64,000 bases of DNA from Lithodes maja (lineage: Eukaryota; Arthropoda; Malacostraca; Decapoda; Lithodidae), in contig JBAKBP010013039.1 in the NCBI GenBank assembly GCA_037953745.1, positions 1 to 64,000 of the forward strand. The letters run 5' to 3'. The notes below the pieces were generated by a model. It was not told where the DNA came from. It made no database searches and saw only the letters and a list, made by a program, of their open reading frames with translations. Below, one piece after another: positions 10,518-21,740 of this stretch. Both the position numbers and the translations under genes were made by a program. The stretch's first letter is position 1. Every line of letters begins with the position of its first letter.

Positions 10518-11621
10518 TTAACCTAACAAGTGCGCATGGGGGTAATTGAAAACGTCCCCCTGTGCTGACGTATTTGAGGTGTTTCCGTCACTAAAATATT
10601 CATTGTACCATTAACCCTTCAAACCCGGTTGGTACACACGTGTACCATTTTTTTTTGGCCCCAGGAACCCGGGTGGTACTACATTGTACCATTGCTTGAA
10701 AGCCTGTGAGCTTCGTGTGCGAGGCGTCGGTCCGACGCATGTAAACAACAGCCGGCTGGACCGACGCTCCGCATCTCCGGCCACAAGAAGGAGAGCGTCG
10801 CTTGTTCGTGTGTGCCTGTATGTTGTTGTTCAGTATCGAAAAGTGGTGTAAAGTGGCTGGTTTGGCCATAAAGTTATCTCCAATGAAATCATCATCACAG
10901 CTCACCCAGTTGACTTAGAGAGCTCTACTTAAGGCCATTTTACAGGTAAATAACACAGCTACGCTTGGGGATGCGCGGGAATGCGGGAAGCAGTCTGATT
11001 AACGAATATACGGTAGCCTAGCCTAGACGTTTTTCGGCCAAAACACCCGGATTTCGAGGAATATTTATATAATATATAGCCGGGGTCGGAGGGTTAATAG
11101 CATTAATAATTATCCATATGCGCCTATTATGGGTTGATTATAAAGGTATTAACCTGAAACAACAATAAAACGAGTGAAAACAGCGTTTGGATGGTCAAAA
11201 TCGGAGATATAGCCCGCGAGTTGTATAATGTATGGGTGAGGCAAACTGCTTTCCTGCCAATTTCCCCCAAGGCCACTGAGACACAGTCGATCGATACTCT
11301 CTCTCTCTCTCTTGCACTCGCTTGCCATCAGTGATGACAACACCCTGCTTGCAACTCGCTAATGTTAGCACGAAAATATACCTCAGAATAAGGGAATAAT
11401 AGGGAAAATAGGTGATAACTGAAGGAGAGGAGGAAAGTGGGGAAGGAGGGGAGGTAGAGGACTGAGATTTTGCATGGCCCAGGGGCCAAAAAAAAAAAAA
11501 AAAAAAAAAAAAAAACACATTTCGATGTCAAAAGTTGATTTTTTATTTTACTTACTCTCAAGAGTCTTCCCGCAGTCCGCCGGGGGAACTCTTAAGAGTC
11601 TCCCCGCAGCTCCCGGGTTAA
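10518..11621 (-). mobile_element. Family A MITE, minus strand, carrying the 487 bp MITE
   Basis: TTAA is at 10518-10521 and 11618-11621. Without the inserted 487 bp MITE it is about 621 bp. It carries the insertion at the same TTAA (within CCATTAATAGCATTAATA) that the neighbouring copy 9170-10442 uses for its family D insertion. There is an A run at about 11488-11515. It is non-coding. Confidence 0.88.
10611..11097 (+). mobile_element. 487 bp MITE derived from the pB1 type
   Basis: TTAA is at 10611-10614 and 11094-11097. The ends resemble pB1: TTAACCCTTCAAACCCGG on the left and GCCGGGGTCGGAGGGTTAA on the right. Palindromes GGTACACACGTGTACC (10631-10646) and GGTACTACATTGTACC (10675-10690) are 44 bp apart as in pB1, and the subterminal block at 10908-10945 resembles pB1 and pB2. 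It has no transposase and is likely mobilised in trans by a pB1-like enzyme. A nearly identical inverted copy lies at 46835-47321. Confidence 0.92.
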
Positions 11622-13293
11622 AAGTAGAACCTAAGAAAGGTGTCTATGTTAACTGGTGGTATGCCACTAGAAAGAAGATCCTTTGGTAGGATACAGTGGT
11701 TGTGTTTTCAGAAGTAAAACTTTGAAATGTAGGTATGCCTGGATACTTCAACCCTTTACTATTAAAGGTGCAGCCTATTAAAGGCATCTATGTTAATTGA
11801 TGGTATGCCACAATTAACAAGGATCCCTCAATAGGGTATTAATTCCTCAGACAAGTAGACTTTCGGTATGCCGTCTATCCAACTGAATGGGAGGGTAATC
11901 CTGAGGATTCTCAACATGGTATGCCAGTAATCGATAAGCCCCAGAATTGCTTAACCTTTTCATATTTCTCCAGCATAGTGTTGACGATTACTGCATTCAC
12001 CCCTTGAGTGTAGCAAGGGCGTGAATGCGTATTCCCTGATGGTGTGGGGAGCCTTTCTTACTCTGGTGGGAGACTTCATCTGCTTCAGTTTATATCATAT
12101 AGTACTGTACTCAATTATAAGGTAGCACTCTATAATGGCTACGGTTAATATAGAAGGATAGTAACAAGGGGCTTATAATAATATCATAGAAAAAGGACAA
12201 GAGAATGTGGTTCTCAGTATAATAGAACAATAGTACACGGGTAAGCATTCTGGTGGTTTGTAATCACGGGCGAGCGTGTTCCGTTACAAGGAATGGTAAG
12301 CAGAACAAGTGAAGGCGGGGATACACGGTAAACATAAGAAGGTATTTGAAATATAGTGAACATAGCATCTAGGTAACACAATGTGGTTTATTGATCATTG
12401 TAACAGGGCAGTAGTGAGGGCACTTTCATTAATGCCGTGGGAAAAATAAGAAATAGGTTATATCTAATCATTAGTATATTATTAGAGCATAAGAATTAAA
12501 GTTTTTCTAGCATAGAGGACATGAGGTATTTTAGTTGATCATGTTAATCATACAAAAGGAGTTTGCAATAATGTTAGTACATAAGTCATCCCTACATTAA
12601 TAATGGAGAGACAGCATCTTGGCCATTAATATAGTAGACACAAAAGGACAATGTATTGTTGTTTATCATTATAACAGGGTAATAATACAGTGACTTAAAC
12701 TAATTGCACAGGAAAAATAATACAGATATTCTAGCTAGTGGTAATCTAGTAGGATAGCATAATTAGGATAAGTTAATAGTACCAAGACAATGTATATGTT
12801 CATCATTAATATTTTTGTTGGTAGGAGTCTTCTTCCCTTTGGCTGAACACGATCTTTTTTCTCTTGGGCTGCTGTGTGGAAGCTGGACTTAGGGGAATAG
12901 TTTTTCCTGGTGTGGGCGGACATTCTATACGGATGGTGGCTACTCGCGCTTCCCTTTGTGTTGACCCATGCGTTGTCTCCTTGGGCACGCTTTCTTGTTG
13001 CTTCGTCTTCTCTCCTCCTCCTGTCGTCGTAGCCTTCTCCTTTCTGTCGGTGGGGTGTTGGGTAGTTTGCGGCAATTTCTAATTCTTTGATACGGTTGTG
13101 GTGTTGGCAATTTTCAGTTTAGTTTCCCCTCGACTGGTGTTGGAAGAACGTTTTCTATGATGGTTTTCTTTTCTCATTTTCTTTCTTGACTTTGTTTTAG
13201 TTTGTCTCTTGTCTTTTGACGTTTTCTTTGGTTTAAGATGGGAGACTTTTTGTTTCTTCGGTATCTCAGGGTTTATGTCTAAAGAAGGGAGGG
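11622..13293. other. Unassigned region with a GGTATGCC motif array
   Basis: GGTATGCC motifs recur near 11662, 11732, 11798, 11864 and 11919, spaced 55-70 bp. From 12000 to 12800 the sequence is AT-rich without features. At 12800-13250 it is pyrimidine-rich, with short open frames on both strands that match nothing I recognise. No gene is supported. Confidence 0.45.
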
Positions 13294-13461
13294 ATGTAGT
13301 AGTGATTATGAGTTGGTAACAATGTGCATGGCGTTAGTCATCTGAGTGAGTTGGGAACACTGTTAGACACTGTTAGAGGATGGCGGGAGAAGACTGTAAA
13401 CAAGGGACTGTAAAAGTGGGCCGAGGAATAAACCCCTAAAATACAGCGGAATTTGTGTCAA
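13280..13461 (+). mobile_element. Candidate polypurine tract and short LTR
   Basis: AAAGAAGGGAGGGA (13280-13293) followed by TGTAGTAGTG looks like the polypurine tract and 5' edge of an LTR. A polyadenylation-like AATAAA lies at about 13427 and a TTGTGTCA edge at 13461. No partner LTR or pol gene is visible nearby, so this is tentative. Confidence 0.3.
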
Positions 13462-13685
13462 CCCTTTAATTATATGCTGTACACTATAGTCAGTGAAGTA
13501 GGAGGAAGAAGGTGATGAAAGCCAAGAAGAAGATGGTATGATATGGTGTCAGAATGTGTCAAAGCGTGAAAAGGGAATGGTTGAAGCAAAAGAATTAGCA
13601 AATGACAGGAATTAATGGAGAAAGGTTGTTAGAGAGAGTTCATGAATGTCTCAAGACCCTTATAAAAAACAAGCCTGGAAGGTCT

Positions 13686-14192
13686 TTATCCCAGATGTTG
13701 ATGTGAAGAGACCTTGTCCGGAAGTATAACATCTGAGATGAAGCCATTGATATTGGGGGCTGATGAGTGATTGGTGCTTCTGAATGCTTGTGTGCTTGCT
13801 TTTTGTGGGCGAACTGTTATATGTGTTCTTCTCCTGTAACCTCTTTTTCCTTTCTTGTGTCTTTTGCTGATCCTCCCTACCCCATGTGGGAGTAAGGGCA
13901 GGCTACTGACTGACTGACTAACTGACTTGGGGCCACACACTTCACACAAGGTTTCTCCAAATGTACTGACAGGTAATGAGGGAGAATAGGATGAGAGGAA
14001 GTTCACAGGTTGGCCCGTGTGATATCGTCCAATGAGTACTGTAGGTATGGAGAAATCTGAAAGAAGTCGCCCATTATCTGATATCGCAAGTTTTACAAAG
14101 AACTCCAGGATTACTGCATTGATTACATAAACTATATGTGCAGCTACCTGGTTTTTCCTCAACACCATTTTAGTCTCCGGGGATATCCCCAA
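13686..14192 (-). CDS. Unrecognised open frame, part of a repeat
   Basis: A 168-codon frame with no domain I recognise. The C-terminal part is rich in Lys, Arg and Ser (RHKKGKRGYRRRTH). Two parts recur near 30302-30367: a stretch encoding LRKNQVAA and a stretch around CATTTGGAGAAACCT. There the intervening ~250 bp are missing and the second stretch is read in a different frame. This suggests a transposon relic rather than a host gene. Confidence 0.25.
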   Translation of the reverse strand: MGISPETKMVLRKNQVAAHIVYVINAVILEFFVKLAISDNGRLLSDFSIPTVLIGRYHTGQPVNFLSSYSPSLPVSTFGETLCEVCGPKSVSQSVSSLPLLPHGVGRISKRHKKGKRGYRRRTHITVRPQKASTQAFRSTNHSSAPNINGFISDVILPDKVSSHQHLG

Positions 14193-14394
14193 TTGTTGGG
14201 GTTATCGGATTTAACCAAGGCAAGTGGATGTACAGGGCATAGTAGGTGATGTGCCACTCCCCGCTTTAAAGCAGGAACCGAGAACTATTGGAACACATAT
14301 TCTTCATGTTCGTTCTTAGCAAATTAACTTGGTTCGGGAGCAATGATGACCGAATCCATTCTCGGGTTAAATCGAAGACAGTTCGATGCCGACA

Positions 14395-14590
14395 TGATAG
14401 CAAGTACCATAAAAAACAATACTTTCTTAAGCAAACAATCAATAGTAGGTCGTCTTGTATATAATGGCAATTATAGCGTTACCAAGACACGATTGAGTGA
14501 CCACGCCAGTATGAGTTGTCGGGGTGGTGGCCGAAGCCAAAAACAAGCTCGTATGAACTGTTTTTCCCCTTCTAACGGCATGGATTGACC
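14395..14590 (+). repeat. Dispersed repeat shared with 29030-29170 (inverted)
   Basis: About 170 bp here match the reverse complement of 29030-29170 (for example GGTGGTGGCCGAAG, GAGTGACCA and AACGGCATGGAT) at high identity. Family unknown. In the second copy a family D MITE sits in a TTAA at the edge of the shared part. Confidence 0.65.
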
Positions 14591-15235
14591 TGTTAAATAA
14601 AAAAAGGGGGCTTTGATTGCTGTTAAATTATTCAAGAGTGTCATAATGGAAAGTTGCTTTTGCTCAATTAAATACTCCAAATACAGAACAGTCGACCCTC
14701 GATTCAACGGACCCCGATACAACGGACTCTGTCCGTAGCCGGACAACCTGTCCGACCAACGGTCAAAAGTCAGTTAGTAGAAAATATGTCCGGTAGGTGG
14801 CGGACAACATCCCGCCAAATAATTTTTTACATCAGTTCCCGCCTAGCCACGAGTCCGCTCCGGTCCGCCCAGTGTCAATATATTCCATATCTTGCATTTA
14901 GCTACTTAAAATGCCTCCGAAAGTGGTTAAACGTAAGCGTGTTAACTTAACCCGGGAACGGCGGCAAAGCTCTTAAGAAGTTTTACTGGGCAACGGCGGC
15001 AAAGCCTAAAGGAAGCCTTAGGGAAGGCCTAAAAAAAAACATTTTAAAAAGCCCCAGTAGCACTTAACCTCTCCACTGCATACCCCCTATAGTATACCTT
15101 TCTATACCTTATAGGGCCACCTTTCGAAATTTCTACAGAGATAAAGACATACACCCATATAATAATAATAAAAATAATATTCTGCTTAAACGAACACATT
15201 TGGATTGCAAAATGTTACACCAAAATACACTTTTG

Positions 15236-18200
15236 ACGAGCTGTCTAACCTAAATGTACATAAAAGCACAGGACCAGACAAAATTCCTTCCAAATTTCTA
15301 CGAGATGGAGCCATTGGTGTTATGCCCGGTTTTTCTACAGGTTTAACTTGGGTAATGTGAGTTCTAATTGACTGGGTATATAAGGCTGCATGCACAATAC
15401 AAGATATGAGGAATAGAGAACACAAAGAAACACATGGTAGCAAGTTACACGATCACGTTTATTTATATACCACTGCAGAATACTCGTGCAAGACAATAAT
15501 TTATAATATAATTGAACAACACTAGCATAAGTGGATCTGGATGGAGCCTAGTCTCCCACTTCCAACGTTCAGGTATTAATCTTCTGATCACTGGCTTTAA
15601 TTTAACAGGTTTATATACCGAAGACCATCAATGTTACTTATAGAATCATATTCACTGTTAGATTTATTACTGGTAGCTCTGGTGCACAAGTAGTAGTTCA
15701 CAGACTAGATTAGACACGCGTATTTTAGAGCACGGGAATTTTAGTAACCTCAGGGGTACTGATCTAAGTTTTATATTCTTGTCTCAGAAATACATAGAAC
15801 GCAAATCAGTGGGCGAACCTTCAGATATCACTAGGGTTTCCTTCTATGTAATAATATCTGGGCATATGGTTGATTACGAGAGTTAGTATCGCCTGTTAAA
15901 TAATGAACACTGATACGCTTAGCACTTCCTAATTGAATGGTTATATGAATTATACTGAGGCAAAGAGATAGCCACTTCGTAGAAATATTAATTAGTGAAT
16001 CTCTAAACAGCACAGTAATATGTAGTACTGCTAAAGGGAATCTTGGGTAGTATCTGATGGGTCTGGTCCTGGTTATCTTGCATCCATGATGTTGGGGGCT
16101 AACGACTGGTTCCGCGGCCGTCCAGGGGGCCCATATGTGTGAAGTTCTCAAATACGTGGGCAGGTCCTTCTATCCAAATCTGCCACGGAGTCTGCCGGCT
16201 CTGGAATCTCACTCCGGAACAACACAAGGGCAGAGCTAGAAGTTAACTGCAGGGTAGTGACCCCTGGTTGGTGTCTAGCTTTCAACTGATTTGACTGGGG
16301 GCGGGAGCTAGATTTATAGGCTCGGTTCTGGACCCTGTAGACAGTAGGGATCTCGAGTCTTATGGACTTATTTGAGCTCTCAATAGATATGGGGACTAGG
16401 TAAGATGGTACAGTATTTTACTGTTGTGGCACATGGCCATAGGAAGCCTTTATATTTTCATATAACTGAGCCTTAGTAAGAGGTACTATTTTGGCTATAC
16501 TGGAAGTATTTAGGGGAGAGAGACTGGATCTACTTTGCGAGGAGGATGGGGACAGCTGTGATAGGAGCGTCTCTCTTAGATTGTTCAATCTTTATTCTAT
16601 GGTATAGCTGAGGTGCTAATTTAGTGATCAGAGTATGCAAGAAAGGTAAATGGTTTATTGTGAGTTAATAGAGGTTAGTAAAGGTGTTAATCATGCATGG
16701 TTAGTTCATTGATAGAAAGAATTCCTGTGCTACCTGGCAATGACTCGGAAGTCAAAACAGGGGCCAGGTATACCTCCGCGGGGGTGGGGTTCTCCCTCCT
16801 CGGGTGGGCAAAAAGGGGGAGCTGGGCGCCCTCTCTCTGTGATAGTCGTCCGGCGGCTGTGGCTAGGGGCTTGCCATATCACCAGTGTTTGTAATAACCC
16901 TCTGTGTATGAGACAGATGTGGGTGTCCTTAATACCAAAACCGAAGGTGCCTTTGCTAGCTGGTTTTACTCGGCTGGTTGTTAATTGTAGGGTTTGCTGG
17001 ATGTGGTGGAGACTGGTTTGCTAACTCTGCCACATTTATCTGGAAGTATGGCAATAGAAGTTAGTTACTGGCGAGGCGGCTAGCCTCGCACCGACGACCA
17101 TTGGGTGCAGGGTTGTGAATGGGTTGTAAGAGAATAGATGGCATGCAAGGGGCTAGTAAAGTTCTAATGTTGTTCTGGCCTACTAAGTGAAGGTAGGCTG
17201 GATAGGAGTATATAATTATATAAAAGGTTGGAGAGCGTTAGCAACGGACAATTCAAGGATCTTCAAGAGGTATGAGAGAGAGGCTAGGTCGGACAAGAGT
17301 CGAGAAGCGCGGGTGTCTTAATGAGAGGGGGGGGGGGAGAGTTCAAGGGCTACAGGGAAATTTTGCCCCTAAGGTCCCTGGGTGTGGGGGTGGCATTAGG
17401 CTACAATTGATATTGGAGTTTGAAAAGGCAGTAGAATACGTTAGCCAAATGCTACCGGGGAATGCAACTATGGGGTGGCATATGAGTCTGGAAAAGATAG
17501 AGTTATGTGATCAGTCCGAGGGGTTATGGATACTATTAGTTGGCCCTGGGAACTGCATTTTCTATTAAATATAAATATACCAACAACAGCGGCAGTTCGG
17601 AGGGGTACTTAGTTATTGTTTCGGGGTACTTATGACAGATACTGGTAACCAGGTTATCTTATACAATCTCTGGTTGGGGTAAGAGGTGTATGACACAAAG
17701 TAAATTGGCGTAGTGTGGACTGTGGATACGAAGGAGGCAAGGGGAAGACGTATGACAATTGTGGAAAAGTAAATGGAAAAAGGTGAACACAATGGCGGAT
17801 AAAAATACTTAACCTAAGGATTGAATACATAAGATTTATGGGGCGATGGGTCTTCAGAAGCATAGTCTGGCAAGACAAGATGTTAGGGAATGTTAATATT
17901 AATCTTAAACTAAGGATTGCATACATCGATGAACGACGACATTATAGTCGTCGTCCTAATAAGGTGATGAAACCTGGTTGATCTGTACTTGGCACAATAC
18001 GACACAAGGACAGTGCCGCTATGTCGTATCAATACTGGTGGCAGTTAATATTAGAGACACTTAGTTACTAGAGGAACAATGCAAGGGGGCGACTGAGCAC
18101 GGGTTACATATATCTATACTCGTCATGGGAAATGATATAAGAGGTCTAGGGACAAGCGTGGGTGTTTTAACTTCTAAGATATATAACATCTACTTCTCGG

Positions 18201-20015
18201 ATGTAAGAACATACATAGATATAATTATGGCTGTCTGATGTGTTGGCATTGGCTCAACGTCGGGACAGGGCGTGGGTGTTTTTAATATGAATGTATATTC
18301 CTGTTCATCATCTTTGTAGTTAGGAGTGTAGGACACGAGGGGGGTAGTGTACGTGAGGTGTGGAAAATGGTCAGTTTAGAAAAGGTAGGTGGGTGCGGCC
18401 TGGAGCTGCTTAGCCCTGCGGGCTTGGGCCTGTCTGAAATGGCTGGCTCGGTCAGCTGGTCCTTTCGTTCTGTGGACCTTTCTTCCGGGTGTTTCTGTGT
18501 GGTGTTCGCTCGTGGCTTTTGTGGTGGGCTTCTCGTTCTGGGGCATTTTAATTGGTATAGCAGGCCCCCTAACCCACATCATCAACTTGTCAATTAACAC
18601 CAACACTGAACCTGCTGAACTGAAGGAAGCTATTGTAACCCCTCTATTCAAGAAAGGAAATAAACTAGAAGTTGGTAACTACAGACCAGTTAGCATATTA
18701 TGTATTGTATCTAAAAATCCTTGAAAGAGCGGTATACACCCAAATTGAACACTACCTCAAACAAAATGATCTATTCTATAAGTTTCAATCAGGTTTCAGA
18801 TGCATGTACTCGACAGACTCCTGTCTCATCCACTTAACGGATCACATTCGTAAAGAAATGTCTAAAGGTAACTACACCGGTATGGTTCTTCTTGATCTAC
18901 AAAAAGCGTTTGACACAGTAGACCATGATATCCTATGTAATAAACTACAAGCAATGGGCATAGGGTCTGTGAACTGGTTTAAATCTTATCTTAGTGGTAG
19001 AACCCAAAGAGTCAAAATTGACGATAATATATCTGATCCTATGCCAATTAACTGTGGGGTCCCGCAGGGAAGCATCCTTGGTCCCTTACTCTTTCTCTGT
19101 TATGTGAACGACATGGAACTGAGCGTCTCATGTAAATTATTACTGTATGCAGACAACAGCGTGCTCCTGATTTCAGGAAAAGACCCAATAAGTATTGCCG
19201 CTTCACTTTCCAAAGAACTAGAATCATGTAATGAATGGCTAGTGGACAATAGACTATCTCTTCACCTGGGCAAGACGGAAGCCATCTTATGTGGAACAAA
19301 ACGCAAACTGAAAGACATTGTGGGCTTCTCGGTCAACTGTAATGATATTCCTATAACAACAGTGTCACAAGTTAAATATCTCGGACTAAAACTGGACGCG
19401 AGTTTGTCAGGTGAAACAATTTTGGAATCTATCCTAAGTAAGTGTAGAGCACGTATAAAATACCTGTATAGACAGGTGGGATGCTTGCCCGCGGCGACCA
19501 AAAAGACCCTCTGCCAAGCGCTTGTTCAATGTCATTTTGACTATTCTGTGTCATCCTGGTACTCTGCATCATCTAAATCAGCACAGCACAAACTTCAGGT
19601 CACTCAAAATAAAATGGTTAGGTTCATGCTGAACCTAGGACCCAGATCACATGTTGGCCAGGAACAACTTCAGTCACTAGGTATGCTCAATGTCGCTGAC
19701 AGGGCCAAACAAATCAGGCTTACTAATGCCTTCAAAATTTTCTATGACAGAGCTCCAGAGTACCTAAAGAATGATTTCGTTAAAGCAAATGAGAGGAGTG
19801 GACATAATACAAGAAACAGGATGTTTAATTTTAAGGTCCCGAGAATCCAAGGACAGGGTAAGCAAACATTCTTCTTCACCGCCATCAAAGACTGGAACGA
19901 CCTACCCCAGTCAGTCCGTGAAAAGAGAACACTGTATTCCTTCAGACGTAGCCTGAAGGAACACCTGAACCGGACAGCTGCGAGAAGGGAGCACCAAGCT
20001 TATGTCTACTACTAA
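15236..20015 (+). pseudogene. LINE reverse transcriptase, interrupted, catalytic site mutated
   Basis: The main open frame runs 18672-20015. It includes LLDLQKAFDTVDHDILC, CGVPQGSILGPLLF and the box LLYADN, where the usual YADD has lost its last Asp to Asn, so catalysis should be abolished. The C-terminal half continues with HFDYSVSSWY and a final FRRSLKEHLNRTA typical of LINE ORF2 ends. One extra A in an A run at about 18711-18715 shifts the frame just before ILERAVYTQIEHYL. The 15318-18557 insertion breaks the N-terminal side. Confidence 0.8.
15318..18557. mobile_element. Unidentified 3.2 kb insertion in the LINE
   Basis: The LINE reads ...GAGCCATTGGT up to here and resumes after ...TTTTAATTGGT at 18557, so ATTGGT looks like a 6 bp target duplication (5 bp is also possible). 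The inserted DNA begins TGTTATGCCCGG and ends GGGGCATTTTA, giving a weak inverted end (ATGCCC/GGGCAT). I find no transposase, RT or long convincing frame. ACTGGTGGCAG near 18032 resembles a primer-binding site, but no LTR pair is visible. Class unknown. Confidence 0.55.
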
Positions 20016-20310
20016 ATGTGACATAAGAGATAGACAAACCAAACTGAAATGATTACTGATTACGGATTACTGATATTTACTATAGGATGTAAGGTATCTT
20101 AAAATAACCCCCTAGAAATACTTTCTCTAAAGTATCTATTTCTTTATCCTCCCCATTTTCTCCAGCTAACCTAATCCCACAAGGACCCCAATGGAAATAC
20201 GCCTAACGGCCTTATTGGGCTATCCTTAGTTGGAATTATGCAAGGCTGGTACATGTCATATTTGTAACAAACTATGTGGTACCAACTCTGTAAATTGCTA
20301 ACTGAATAAA

Positions 20311-20347
<37 letters not shown>

Positions 20348-20626
20348 CAGGCACCCCTGTGCGGAGGTATGACAATTTGGGCGACCCTTGCAAATATCGA
20401 TGAAAAGTAGGCTATATCAACGTGTAGGGAATGTTTGCACACATCGAGCCATATATATTTGACCCCACAAAAAATGTCTGGGGGGGTGTGGGGGGCCGGT
20501 CCGTAGTTGAAGAAAGTGGAGCGAATGGCATCGCGCGGCCAGATTGTCATCGCGCGGCAAGATATCCCGGGTGAATATTCGCGCGCCCAGGGTATAGGAT
20601 GAGTGGGAGGAGACGGAGGGTTAGGG

Positions 20627-21740
20627 CGTAATCTTGTGTATTTATCCTATTTTCATCACTTCTATGCTATGTAGAGTATGTGTAGGTATGTGCACGTATG
20701 TACGCCACCCATATACCAAGGAATATGCCGCATATAGACCAAATATGCGACATATAAGCGAATTATGAGAGAGTTTAGAGGCGGGAACTGAGGTGAGGGA
20801 GTTTATGCGGGAGACAAGTACTTGTGTACCACTTGAGTGAGTGCGGGTTTAGCGTGTGGCGGGGCGGTATCGAGAGTTGCCAAGTTGTTCAGGGTCTGTT
20901 GGCTGTAATTTCACGTATATATCGTATTTTCAGCACTGTCATGCTATATATAAAGTACGTGTACGTATGTAGGCCACCCATATACCAAGGAATATGCCGC
21001 ATATAGACCAAATATGTGACATATAAGCGAACTATGAGAGAGTTTACAGGCGGGAACGGAGGTTATGGGAGAGGTGTGGTTGGTGGGTGGGAGGGAGGGA
21101 GGGAGGGAAGTTGTGTCTGTGAGTCGCGAGTCGCTGGCAAGCCAAGGTCAGCCAGCTGTATATGCAATTATTGTTGTCCCTTTCTTCCCTTTGGCAGGGC
21201 CAGGGGCAGGGGCAGAAGGGCCGGCAGAGGCGGCAGGGGCGGCTGGTGCTGGTGGTGGTGGTGGTGGTGGTGGTGGTGGTGGTGGCAAGGTGGTAGTGGC
21301 AGAGGTAAAAAAAAATTTACCCATGCCCTTCCCCGTCTTCCCAGTGGCCCCCGCAGGTCCTGCAGCCCAAGGGTGGCCTCCTGCGTCGGTCGTAGTGGTG
21401 GTAGCAGTTGCCTGGGTGGTGGTGGCAGTGTCCCAGAAAGACAATGACTCTGTGCACTGCCCTTGCTTGCACGTGTTTTACGTGCAGGTTTATCGTTCTC
21501 GGACCTACTCGTGTCGTAGTAATGGTAGCTAGGGTCTTTGGCAGCCACTCTCTGCCTTCCACGGCCGCTGACACCATCAGAAGGAGGGCTGGTTGTGTCA
21601 TCAGGGCGAGAGCGTGAGGGTGGTGTAGGCTCCAATGCGTGTGTACGTGCGTGTGTGTGTACCACTTGCCTGTGTGCGGGCCGAGCGTGTGGGGTGGTGA
21701 TATCGAGAGGTGCCAAGTCGTACTACACTCGCACCAATTT
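20627..21740. repeat. Approximately 281 bp tandem duplication, third diverged unit
   Basis: The segment beginning near 20627 (with CACCCATATACCAAGGAATATG and ATATAAGCGAA) repeats near 20908 with about 281 bp period. Part of the unit (GTGTACCACTTG...ATCGAGAG) reappears at 21657-21717 after a GC-rich stretch. No coding potential is supported. Confidence 0.7.
21249..21286. repeat. (GGT)n microsatellite
   Basis: About twelve GGT triplets in a GC-rich stretch. Long open frames across 21016-21532 on both strands come from this low-complexity sequence and are not considered genes. Confidence 0.9.

Larger units (their letters stand above)
15180..20346 (+). mobile_element. LINE with ATT tail, split by a 3.2 kb insertion
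   Basis: LINE coding starts by about 15225 (LNVHKSTGPDKIPSKFL, the block just before the RT palm), stops at 15317 and resumes at 18558 (PLTHIINLSINTNTEPAEL). It ends in a (TTA)n tract at about 20308-20346. The 5' part is missing. The style of RT and the ATT tail fit the CR1/L2/Jockey group. Confidence 0.8.

Noticed and set aside
12735..13082. Short open frames on both strands
   Set aside because: Compositionally biased, mutually overlapping, no recognisable motif.
13280..13461. Confident LTR retrotransposon
   Set aside because: A purine tract and an LTR-like edge exist, but no second LTR or pol gene; kept only as a low-confidence feature.
21016..21716. Overlapping open frames on both strands
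   Set aside because: Caused by GC-rich, GGT-repeat sequence; products are low-complexity Gly, Pro or His runs.
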